From the NCBI GenBank assembly GCA_037176885.1, contig JAWWNJ010000094.1, positions 806,001 to 870,000 of the forward strand: a DNA stretch of 64,000 nt, given 5' to 3'. Of the stretch, positions 23,479 through 34,155 are shown piece after piece. The notes under the pieces were generated by a model. The model ran no database searches and was not told where the DNA came from. It was given only the letters and a program-made list of their open reading frames with translations. Within the stretch, counting starts at the first letter, position 1, and the number at the start of each line of letters is the position of its first letter. The position numbers and the translations under genes are program-made. Origin of the DNA: Favolaschia claudopus (taxonomy: Eukaryota; Basidiomycota; Agaricomycetes; Agaricales; Mycenaceae).

Positions 23479-26400
23479 TTTGAAAGAAGGAGGTTGAAGT
23501 TGAACCAAAAAAGAAAAAGAAAGTGAAGCAAAGGATGGGAAAGAAAGGAGCGCAGCTGCGAAAAAAAAAGCAACCACGCGAAGGAATACTTATATGATGA
23601 CCAGGAACAGTCTCCGAGTCCCCGCTATAGTATCTCACGCGAGACACCCGTATCTGGATTGTGGCATTGAAGCCGTTTCAAAATCGCATTAGCCGCCGGA
23701 TACCTCGGTTGGTTGTCGCGTCGCCGTCGAGAATATAGCCGTGACGCCGCCCGTAGCCCGTCGCCCCGGTGGGCATGCGTATAGTTGATCATTTTCAAAA
23801 CGGCGTTCGAGGTGTTGAAACTTCTAACCACAAATAAGCGAAGAGCTTGGATCCAATGCGATTCTTGCAGACCATTTTGCTTGATTAATCTCGGGCTATT
23901 ACCAGATATTCAGAAAGGCAGAGGACCAAAGAGCTAGAGAAAACAATAGTTGGGCAAGTGGAAGGTGGTTGAAAGAAAGAGTGATCGGCAATTACCGATC
24001 GGTGATCCGCATCTGCACATCTACTCGAGTCCGTGTCTTGGCCGCCGCGGCAACGTTGAACACTCCTTCAGGCCTTCAGCGCCGTCAGGCTTTCAGTCGT
24101 GGCAGCCAGATCCGCTTCTTCGAACCCTCCACAATGGAACTCCTACGTTCGACGTCCTCATGGTTCGCCACTCGCCCAGGTTCCGTCGTCAGCATTAGCA
24201 AGCCTTCAGTTGACGAGAGTTGACGTCGACTGGCCATGGGTAGCATCTCGAAAACTAGAAGGAACTTGGTTAAAGTTGACTGAGCTTCATCCCGTGAACT
24301 CAGCGCGACCTGGGCTGAACTTGAAGCTTGAAGTCCTGCGCCGATTCTGCTGAGGATTCGGTTGACCTCAGAAATCGTCTTCGGAAATCTGTCAGTCAAG
24401 ATGTCTGATGCTACCAGTAGGGATGTGCACCAGCCATTTCCATACAAGCGAACTTTCCAGCCTGCTCGTACGGAACGTCTTCAAAATACGACGTCCGAGT
24501 TTCACAACGGCTGGTCGTGCTTATGCTGGTTGGCCGATTGGATTGCAGTGGTCTTTGCGCACAGTAGTAGGCCTCAGCGGGCAACGAGGTGGTTCCCCAA
24601 GGTAATCTGCAGGCACACATACTCTGGAAACGCCAACGTTTTCTCGCACCGTCTTCGCTGAATCAAGTATGTTGCTAATCATAAGCTCAGAGGAATGACG
24701 ACGCTATAGTCAAAACCGTGGCAGGACGAGGGTCAGGATCGAATCATAAAGTTCACGCGTGCTCGATTGGGAATGCACAACTAGTTGAACAATACAAATC
24801 ACCGAGATCTCCAGTCTCGAATTTCAGTAGTCACTGTAAACAAAACGGTCAACGATTCCTCAACCTGGACGAGCCCGTCACGGCCCGACCGCGCCTACCT
24901 TCACGAGCGCATGTGTGCCTTCTGAATGGTGGCACACTTGTCTTGTCGTGTTCCTTGCCTCAAATTTTAACCAAGAAATCGGATATTTCGTCCCCGGCAT
25001 CCCCGACACCGGCTCTTCGCCATTCGGGCAGATTCGGGCTCAGACTCCTTTCTCCACAAACGGTCCTTCTACACCACCGATTTCGTTTCAGCAGCAGTAT
25101 CGATATCTGGATTCTGTGCCTGCTGACTGCGAGCCGCGTGGAACGGTTTGTGTTGTTCAACCTGGTGCTCAACGTTCAATATCGTCTCTTATTGTGCTTG
25201 TTCTGTTCAACCAGTTGATTCTCGAGGCTCATTATAGGAAACTCCCTATTTTGGCTTGCGCGACCCAGCATCAGGAGCAAGAGGCATTTTCGCGCGGGCC
25301 ACCCGGGCCTGAAATTTGAGGCCCGGATCACGCTCCCGTATTTACCGACGGAGATTTTTTTCCATCGGTTCCTCGGTTAATCCATTCATTCAAGCAAAAC
25401 GAGGCAAACCGACGCGTGGCTTCATACACAGACAAATCCCTCAGAACCCTCGCCCATCTGAAGCTCTGGCAGTGTACTTAATAAAATACGGAGCGGAACC
25501 GCAGAGGATACGGATTGTTCCGTTCGCGCCCCTGTTTTCCTCAATTTTAAACCATGAAAACGAGCGAGGTGCTTGGCGTCGAAAATGAATTCGGTTGTTG
25601 CTATGCAAGGACTTGTATACGCAGCCTCAGGTCCTTATACCGACGTACTTGGGGTACGAGTTCGATGTCCACTGGGATCTACAAATGGTCGTTAGCCATC
25701 CATAGGGTTTGCCGGAGACCGAAAATCCTTTCATCAGCTCTGATGGAGGATCTTCCGTTCGGGTTTGATTGTTACTAGGGCTGGATCTCGGGCCGGCAGT
25801 AAGAACCCCAATTTGGAAGGCGAGGGTATTGTGCGTAAGTAAACTTCAAGAGGTTTGGGAGACTGATCGAGGATGTGCGCTTACTACTGCGCGGGAATCT
25901 GAGAGTCATACGTTGACATGTAGGCGAATGAGCTCCGTACTAGTAGTTTGAATCGCATTGTGATACTGTGCGGAGAGTTGTGTCCTCGGACTTTGCAGAA
26001 AATTTGAAATCCGATTCTGAAACTTTGTCTGACTCTGCACATCCGTGTTATCCGTGCTCAGCGGAAATTCTGTTAATGGCGGGAGATGGCGGGTAGAAGA
26101 AAGTAGAAGAAAAGGAAAGCACGGAGGGTTCTTTTCTGAATTCTCACGGAATTCGAAGTTGAAGAGATGAACAGTTGCCAGTGTGCGCGAGCTGCGTCGT
26201 CGTTCTCTCTCCACACAAGAAGCATATAGGGAAACCACCATCAGTTCCAGATATTCTTGTTTTTTCTGCAGCTGCAGCAGTGGTTCAAGGCGTTGCAGAG
26301 TTGCATCCAGGCGAGGAAGAATTTGAGTAAGAAAATTTGACAAACTTGTCGTTATTTCGCCGGCCTTGGATGGGGTACAGATATCTTTCAATTCCAGCTG

Positions 26401-26547
26401 GATTAGCTCGGGCTTCGGCCAACTTCAACCCCGGTCGAAACGTGGTAAATTCGCTAGGTTGTATCCTGACGCACGCAACTTAATGCTTTGAATGCTAATC
26501 GAATCTTCCATTACATTGATTATGGTTCGTCCTTTTCGTAGCAGACC
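23479..26547. other. Long stretch without a convincing gene
   Basis: About 3 kb. It begins with the A/G-rich 5' leader and promoter of secreted paralog 2. Between 23.9 and 26.5 kb there are only short frames on both strands, with no recognisable reverse transcriptase, integrase, transposase or helicase motif and no obvious terminal repeat. It may contain decayed sequence, but I cannot name an origin. Confidence 0.45.
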
Positions 26548-26787
26548 CTAAAGCTTCATGCAAACACCGATGCAGAACCTAGTGCGATGATGTCCACCGG
26601 TCCCGAAACGCTGATTAATGGTAAGAATTAGGCTAGCATCGGGAAGGTTGACTTTAATGCTCACCAAGCATCGTGCGACGAAGCCGCTGGAGTCGGTAAT
26701 ACAGTCTTGCATCGCGTACCATCGTCGCACATTGTCCAGGCAACTAGTGCCCGTGGTCAGTGGTTCGGATGGTTTCTTACCAAACAT
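26548..26787 (-). CDS. Possible gene fragment with one intron (uncertain)
   Basis: An open frame begins at the ATG at 26787 and contains what looks like a good 54-nt intron: donor GTGAGC after the codons for FVARCL, acceptor ATTAATCAG, an in-frame restart RFGTGGHHRTRF, and a stop at 26550. The encoded peptide would be about 60 aa (start MFGKKPSEPLTTGTSC). It might instead be one exon of a larger decayed gene, because a GTACGT donor is visible upstream near 26855. No family recognised. Confidence 0.22.
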   Translation of the reverse strand: MFGKKPSEPLTTGTSCLDNVRRWYAMQDCITDSSGFVARCLVSIKVNLPDASLILTINQRFGTGGHHRTRFCIGVCMKL

Positions 26788-27470
26788 ATCAAGTTAGAAT
26801 TGAGAAAAGATCACTTTGGGAGGAAAATAACCACCGCTACCAGACAAACGTACCTTGCAGGAACATCCGATGGCGATTTACCAGGGATTCACGCGCTGTA
26901 ATTTTTTGCGTTATATCGTAAATTACAAAAGCCACTGTTCCGCGTCAAGGAGGCTTTTAGCTAGCCGCATTTCGACCGGTACCGAAATTTTACAGTCGTG
27001 CCGCGGCAACACGGTGCCGGGGGATGCTACCGGCGAGAAAGAAAACGGACGATTTCAAGCGGAGATGGTGGTGTACAGATCGCCGGCTGGAATTTTAGCC
27101 ACAAAGAAAATTATGACACCAAAACAAATTCCCGGACAATACGGGGCGGAATACAGATAGGAAATTAAGCTTGAGCGCCGCCCCGATGGTATAGTGATAG
27201 TACGAAAGCAAGCCAAGTTGAAGCCCGGAGGGGTTACCTCAGAATGATTGGCGGGCTGGCCCACGTTGCGTTACCTAATTTAGCATGGCAGAGAATCAGT
27301 AGCAGAGATCAGAGGGAGAGATCATTCCACGTGGTGTGACAGGCCCTGCCCTTATTCCACTTTGAGCACCTCCGATTCTTCCACTCTCTCATCTGCTCGT
27401 CGTCGTCGTCGAGCACAGCGAGCAACACCCTCTGCTCGTCGTCAATCATAGCGATCAACTACTACCGTCC
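26788..27470. other. Upstream region of the 27.5-kb gene
   Basis: No supported gene. From 27350 the sequence becomes pyrimidine-rich with a CGTCGTCGTCG tract and a duplicated CTCTGCTCGTCGTC string, ending at the ATG at 27471; this is the likely 5' leader and core promoter. Confidence 0.4.
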
Positions 27471-30400
27471 ATGCTGTGGGCCGCCTCAAAGCGCAGAAAG
27501 TCCCGCCCTGAGATCGTCGTACCCACCTCCAAGTCGTCTCTTGCCGACGCTCAGGCCCCTTCCTTAGTCGCCCGCCGCTCGTCGTTGGGCAGTGCGCGCA
27601 CACCTTTCACACCTCTCCAGTCCACCGACATGACCCCAGGCAACGCCCCGCAAAATTTCCTCATTGGCCGTTCCATTCTCACCCCAGAAGAGCAGCAAAA
27701 ACTCGCTCGCCAATCACCGTGAGTCTCGACTTTTTGTCCACAAGGAATGGATATACTCAAGCGTCGTAGCTCTCCGCCGCCAAATTTCTCTCTTCCTCGC
27801 AGAGACCCCAGTTCATCTTCGTGAGGGAATTTTTGTGTATTCGAGTCCAAAATCTTATTGTTATAACCAATTGTAGCTCGTCTTCAAACAAAAGCGAAGA
27901 CTTCGAAGATTCAGATGTAATCTATAGAATCGACACCCTCAAATCTTTCAGCTTTGGCCCTGCAACTCAGCCCAACCCACCTTCGTCACCAGGACGGAGC
28001 ATCGGCCCGCTGGACGAGGCCGACGATGACGAGCTGCGCAGGCGCGCCGCAGACGAAACCCCAAGGCAGTCCCTTGCTGGCACAACCTCCAGCACCCTCA
28101 CCGTGAAACGGGATCCCAGAACACCCACAGCTTACTATTCGCCTTCCCGCTCCGACGCCGCCTCTCACCACACCTTTGGCACATCCTCCGCCTCTTCACT
28201 CTCTTCACCAAGCCGTTCTGGCAGTCGTAGCCGAACGACGAGCAGCACCACCCACACCTCCCTCGATAATGACCTCGGCGGTGTTGTATTCAACCCGCTC
28301 CATCACCACCCCACACTACCTACAGAAGTCGAATTTGACTCGGAGGAGGAAGAGCTGGAATTCAGCAACGAGGATGACGACGATACTTATGATAATGACC
28401 ACGACCTGATCGAAGTATCCTCTGCCCGCGGAGGAGGCAGCATGGATGGTGCCTTGTTCGAAGATGCTTTTGAGCGGCAGATGTACCGCGACGCCGAAGC
28501 GGGTTCGGTCGCTGGTAGCGGCCGTCGACCAAGTCTGCCCTTGGCAATACCTGGTGTAGGACCGGACATGGATCGCCGTGAGCGAGAAAGCAGTCTCGCC
28601 ACTGTGCGCAGACCGAGTCGAAGCCTCGACGACCAGGTCAGCATTATGTCGCTCGACAGCAAGAGCAAGAAGGATTCCGCTATAGTTCCACCACCACATA
28701 ACAAACCAGGGGTCGTGCAAACGGTGAGCGTCCCCGAGAGCGATGGTGACTGGCGATCCCTATCCGCTCGCGCGCAGCAACAACCGTCTTCCGCAGATGG
28801 TCCGCCGATATTCACAATCCCCACGTTTGCGGGGGCCGCGCCACCCGCGAGTGCCCCGAACACCGGTGGTGGCGGTGGGTCGTTCGATGGCTTTGGTTTT
28901 GATCTCGATTGGAGCGCGATGCGTTCGGGGATCACTGGGCTCGACATGACCGATGTTGCCGTCCACTCTTCCGCCACGCCGTCAACGTCTACTGCGCATA
29001 GCGGGTGGCGCGGTTCTCGGCGGCCGTCGCAGCTCTCGCTCATGCTGCGGCGTCCAAGCACGGCAAGCGGGGGGAGTGTGATGTATGATCCCGATACGTT
29101 CCTTGCTGCCGTGAGAGGATGGGAAGGGGAGGATTATGAGCGGCAGAGGAAGTATTGGACGTTCAGGAAGGATCATGCGGATGGGAGGGGACCGAAGCCT
29201 GCGGGTGGGAGTGGTACGGGTGGGGCGAAGTTGACGCCTGTGAGGAGCATTGCGAGTGGGAAGGTGGAGAGGGGAGGGAGTATATTGAGTGGGCATCAAG
29301 GGCATGGGGATGGGAAGGAGAAAGATAGGCAGAGGATTCCGTGGAAAGGGATGGTGCTCAATTCGGAGGAGATATGGAATAGCACGCTGGTGGGCAGCTT
29401 CAAAGTCAGGCGGAGTGAGTGTTTGTTTCACGTCTACGACTGTTTTTGTGGTCGATTTCTATATCTGATACTAATTGTTTCCCTACAGTTGAACTCCGCC
29501 CGCAGAAGCCTCAACAGCGCGTCACGATTGATCCCTTCCGTGGACCGTATACGATTGGACCGAAGCCACCGCACGATGGTGCATACACGAATATTCACAA
29601 ACATTCCAAGGTCATGGCGTTCTCAATACACCGGCATTACAAACCCACACGCGCGCATCCCGACCCGCGAGGCAGCTTCAGTGCTGCAGTGGGACGTCCA
29701 GGAACGGCAAATGGGCAACGCGGAAGCGTTAGCACGGCTTCGGGGCGTCCTGGTGGGTATGCCGCCATCGAGGAGCGGAAACGCCCGACCACTATGATTC
29801 TGCTTGCGCCGAGGCACGTGCAGGAAGCGTATACGAGCACGAATACGACGAAGGGTCTTAGGTCGCATGGGTTGCTTGATGACGGGCACCGGGATCGGGA
29901 TCGTGAGCGCGAGCGGGAGAATAGAGAGACGCGGAGCACACGAAGCGAGAAGGGACGGGATAAAGAGAGGGAGAAGGAGAAGGCGAGGCAGAATGGAGGG
30001 AAGGATAAAGGCGGGAAGAGCAGCAGCAGCAGCAGCAAGCAGGTGAGCAGCACTGGCAGTGTTGCAAGCACATATCGCAACGAGGCCGTTGCAACACCAA
30101 CACAATCCAGTACCCCAACGGCACGCCCATTCCCGCCGCCGACGAGTGCACCGTTCGATGGCCGCAGTGCTTTCATTGGACCGACGCTTTCATCACGGTC
30201 GGCTTCATCTTCGCGGAAGAAGCGGCGCGACAGCCTCGATATGGACGGTGACTCGGATTCGGACACTGAGCGTCTCCCCCGGACCACGCACAATGAAGCG
30301 TTTTCGACAATGGACGCCAGCTCGATCGACCAGATGGTGCTTGCACAAGACGCTCGGTACGGCGAAGGCTCGAATGGCATGCTCTCTCGCGTGCTGCGTC

Positions 30401-31260
30401 GTGCGCCGGCTCATCCTGCCGGTCCTGCGGCACCTCATCAGGTGTATGTTCCTCCATGGGTGACGCTGCAGAGCCGTAACAAACAGGAGGAGCGGCGGCG
30501 GCGGCACGATGTATTGAGCAACTCGTTCGAGGATGTGGGTCTGCTTCCGCCGAAGAAGAACACAGGTGGCACAAGGTCGAAGAAGGCGCCAGTCAAGGGC
30601 GTTGATATCTTTGCTCAGGTGCCGGCAGATGCATTGTTCATGCTGTTGCCGCTGTGGCCAGGTTCGACGGATCCAGTCAGCGAACGCAATGCGACACGGC
30701 CGCCGCATGAGATCCCGACAGAGCAGAGGCAGTATCTGTTGGTGTCTTATAAGCCGACTGACGAGCGTGCACCGACATATTCGAAGAAGCACGATAGGGA
30801 GGAGCGCGGCGGCAGAAATCGCAGTTCTCACAGCAGCCCAACGAGCAGCGCGGACGCTGGTATGGGCAAGGGGTGTGACGTCTTGCTTTCGAGCTATCAT
30901 ATCAGTGCACGGCTGGTCTCGCACGCTGACCTGCAGGGGTCAGGCGTGCGTGTACCAGACGAAGGTCTCTCGGTGCTTGGGCCGTGGCACGAGGCATGGC
31001 TCACAATGCCCCAGATAGCGACGCGGGACCACGGCTTGCTCGTCATTGGAACCTGTGCCTCTCGCGACGCTGGGATTGAGTTCGATCCCGAGGGTCTTGT
31101 CAAGATGGGTCTATGCATTCCTGTTCCCCCAGAAGCTACCGAAGACGAGCTGCAGAGCGAGCCGGTTGCAGAGCTTACGCCGATTGGCAAAGCAGTGTTG
31201 GAGATGGCGTGGATTGGTTGCATTGCTGTGACGAGTTTTGGGCCGGCGGGGTCGTCTTGA
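27471..31260 (+). CDS. Large disordered RS/RE-rich protein (hypothetical)
   Basis: Model: exon 1 27471-27718, an 18-nt microexon 27803-27820, exon 3 27877-29414, exon 4 29489-31260; about 1,190 aa. Without the microexon the frame also holds. The N-terminal half is Ser/Pro/Thr-rich and disordered with acid runs (EFDSEEEELEFSNEDDDD). A more ordered block follows (YDPDTFLAAVRGWEGEDYER, IPWKGMVLNSEEIWNSTLVG). After intron 3 come VTIDPFRGPYTIGPKPPHDG, a charged RD/RE/EK-rich segment (HRDRDRERERENRETR) and a Ser-rich linker. The C-terminal 250 residues look folded: VYVPPWVTLQSRNKQEERRR, FAQVPADALFMLLPLWPGST, RQYLLVSYKP and LPEMAW-like end (KAVLEMAWIGCIAVTSFGPA). It has the look of a conserved basidiomycete protein. 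Role not recognised. Confidence 0.8.
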
Positions 31261-31700
31261 GGGCATTCGACATCTTACCATTCATTTACATATTTTCTCT
31301 CTCATTTATCTGTCATCTTCACAAGTGCATATTTCTTTACCGTTACGGCTGTGGAAAGAAAGAATGGTAGTAACTATGTACATACATCGAAAAGCGTTTT
31401 CGTCTCACCATGTAGACCTTGAGAGGTTTCAGTAACTTACAGGAAGAACTCCCAATCCGCCCGGTCTGGCATGTACTCTTCTTCTGCTTCTTCCTTCCCT
31501 TTCGTTGACGCTATGCGTCTTGTGTGGACTGGACGTTGTGGCAAACGACAATTGGGAACGATGTGGGTAGCAAATGTAGGCTCCATGCGAGTAATGATAC
31601 AGAGTAGAGGAAAAAGTACTGAGATATGTGGCGATGAGAAAACGTAGAGCGATAGCATGTAGATAGCGATGGAGAGGGTCAAACTGCTTTAGATAGGATC
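31261..31700. other. Convergent 3' regions, no gene
   Basis: About 440 bp between the stops of the large plus-strand gene and the minus-strand ATPase gene. The sequence is T-rich on the plus strand just after 31260, as expected for a 3' UTR. No further feature seen. Confidence 0.5.
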
Positions 31701-33818
31701 CTAGAAAAAGCCTTCCGCGTCGTAGTCCGTAAAATCGTCGTCTCGTTGTTGTTCAGGCGGCGGGTGGCGCATCAAGGTGTGCGCCCCGCCCACGGCCAAG
31801 AAATGAGGGTTTGCAGACGGTTCATCGTCAAAAAAGCTCCCAACCCGTCTCATCTCCATCGCGTCAAGTGTGGGCGACCATGCCTGGTACTGCATGTCCA
31901 ACAGCGCTTCCTCCTTGCTTGCAAGAAGGTCGTTGAATAAATCTTCGAGATTCTGAGGTGTCGGCTCATCGTCATTGGGATGCAACGCCAGCCACATTCC
32001 GCGTAAGGAGAGAGTAGTCAGCTTCATGGTGTAGACTTCATCAGGTTGGTATGAGGGAGCTTGTATTTCGACGCTCGTTCCTTCGATGGCGGACACCAGT
32101 ACTAGGGGTTCGACTAGACATTCATTATTCCCACATGCATTGTTGCGGAAAACCAGCTCAAAGATCCCCTGCAAATTGGGCTCGCGCTTTCCAAAGCACC
32201 TCTGCGTTAGCTCACGCAGAGGCATGGAAATCATGTCCAAGAGAAGCCGAGGGTTGCCGTTCAGGCTGAAGCAAGACCAAGCGTTCACGAACTCATGCAA
32301 GTCGTAACGATCCGCGACGATCTTGTCCACACGAGAATGTATCTGAAAGGGGTCAGAATGGCCGTCAAGCAACGTTTAACTAAAAACGCACCAGAGATAG
32401 GACTGTCGGGGAGCTGATGCGCAGAGTGGCTTCTGTCTCGCGGTCGCAGGTGAGACCACCGGCGAGGCGTAACATGCTCCAGGTCACTGCCCTGGTAGCA
32501 TCAAAATCGAAAGGTGACAGTAGCTCATCGGCAACGTCTATAGCACCTGTAGCAAGCAGTGTGATCAGATCGTCGGCAATGATGCCCTGCGAGGTTTTGT
32601 GGTCGGGTACCAATTCCAGAAAATTGGAGAGCAGTACAAAAGACTGATCGTCGTCCAGAGAATTTGGTGAACACATGTCGTTGATATAGTCCGTAAGCAG
32701 GCGGGGGTGAATGAAAGACTGGAGGATTCCGCCAGGATTCTCGAACGGAAACACATAATGTCCACATGTGTAGTGCAAGTCATTTATCGTCGGGGGATCC
32801 TCCAGTAATGCTCGGGTAAAATAGAGAGCTTCGTCATCTGTGTAGCCACAGGCGTTATGAAACGCGGGCATCACATTGGGTTCAAGGTGCTGGAGAGCCG
32901 GATAGTTGACACGCAGCACCCCTGTGACACACAATTTGTGTATAACAGAGGAGGCAGCCATCAAAGGACGCCAAAAACGAGAGTCCAAGAATTCCTCGAT
33001 CTCCACAACAGTCGCATAGTGCAGAAGATCGAGTGGCAAGTCGCTGCGAGCCATCAGGGTACTTGTTTGCGTGGGAGCGTCATAATTATCGACTCCAACA
33101 AAGAGGGTGCGGCCACAAGCTTTCGCGAGGTTCTGGAACAGTGTTAGAGATTGTCAGAAAAGATGAAAATTGCACGCACAAAAACTTTGGTCAACATCTC
33201 TTTGAGGTCGTGCTCCACCTCGACCAGATAAGTCCCTGGTTTGGAGAGCTCCAAATCCTCGGCGTACTTCTCGAGGAAGTTGACCAGAATGAAAAAAACC
33301 TTATTCGTCAAGCTGGCTGTGACTCCAGCAATATTACAATAGACTCGAACATCCGAGAGATCGAACATCAACGAGAGATGCTGACTGTGAGGGACGGGAG
33401 CGGTGGCTGCAGTGACCACTGCACGAGACGCGAACCGTTGATCGAAGAGTGTTGCTCCATGAGAATCATAAAAGTGATAGAGGGTCGACAGTAACATTGT
33501 CTTTCCAAATTGAGGGGGGCGTAGGACGAGACATTGAAATGTATCAGGGAGGTCGATAATGTACTTGGTCTTGTCGACGAGTAAATCTCCCGGTGGAGAA
33601 AGGAAAGCATCTACCCCGAGAGCAACGTAGAGTCGGTAAGGTTGAAATGGCGATAGCGATCGTCTGGGGCGTTTCCGTTCATGTTCACACCCGCTCGACT
33701 CTCTGCCCCGGTCATAGCCGTTGTCATCGCTCGATGCGAGGCTTGAAAAGGACCGTTTCGAGCAAGTAGAGCAGGTGGACGACGTAGAAGGCGGTGATGG
33801 CGTGCGCACTGGAGACAT
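31701..33818 (-). CDS. AAA-ATPase-like protein with degenerate nuclease region (partner A)
   Basis: Three exons (33818-33180, 33132-32392, 32342-31701), about 673 aa. The start chosen is the ATG at 33818 (MSPVRTPSPP); an in-frame ATG at 33929 is possible. After a Ser-rich N-terminus with a basic patch (HERKRPRRS) come the marks of the AAA-ATPase-like family (the fold known from bacterial AAA-ATPase/DUF1703 proteins): LLVDKTKYIIDLPD, Walker A variant RPPQFGKTMLLSTL near residues 98-110, and Walker B-like LFVGVDNYDAP near 220-230. Near the end, the nuclease-like strand that should read like ELKxxSL reads YTMKLTTLSLRGMW: the acidic residue is gone. The helix and Gln/Tyr motif that normally close the PD-(D/E)XK fold are replaced by an unrelated acidic tail ending DFTDYDAEGFF. 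Head-to-head with partner B. Confidence 0.8.
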
Positions 33819-34155
33819 TTCAGGATTCTTACCTCGCAAGACAAGATTCAGCAAAGAGAGTACCTGGTAGAGCTGTTCGAGAATCAAGGCCGGGATCCTT
33901 GGATTTAAGGGCTGAAAGGTACGACACATCAACTTGGGTCGTATTATTCGACTCAGATGCGAAATGGAAGTTGAAAGTGCTGAGAGTAGGCATCGTCATG
34001 GTGGTTGGAGGTCAAGTTGCGTGCGGGCCACAGCGTCACGCTACGCGCTCACGAGATGTGACACAACAAAGCACACAAAAGCGTTCGTTTAGTGACAGCG
34101 TGACGCCATTGTACTTCATCCAAACTTCATCCCCGTTCACTTTCCCTTCGTTCCA
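33819..34155. promoter_or_regulatory. Shared divergent promoter of the ATPase pair
   Basis: Only 337 bp separate the two start codons (227 bp if partner A starts at 33929), so both genes probably share regulatory DNA. No TATA box or known operator can be named. A GTGACA..TGTGAC type repeat appears near 34055-34105. Confidence 0.55.

Noticed and set aside
27180..27260. tRNA-like string (GATGGTATAGTGATAGTACG)
   Set aside because: It resembles an A box, but no B box (GGTTCRAnYCC) or foldable cloverleaf follows.
23479..27470. Transposon origin for the gene-poor region
   Set aside because: I looked for reverse-transcriptase, integrase, DDE transposase and Helitron-like motifs and for terminal repeats and saw none.
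28387..30380. Long minus-strand frames of 224, 149, 160 and 247 aa
   Set aside because: All are shadows of the 27471-31260 gene, whose skewed codon use keeps antisense frames open; their content is low-complexity Ser/Leu/Pro.
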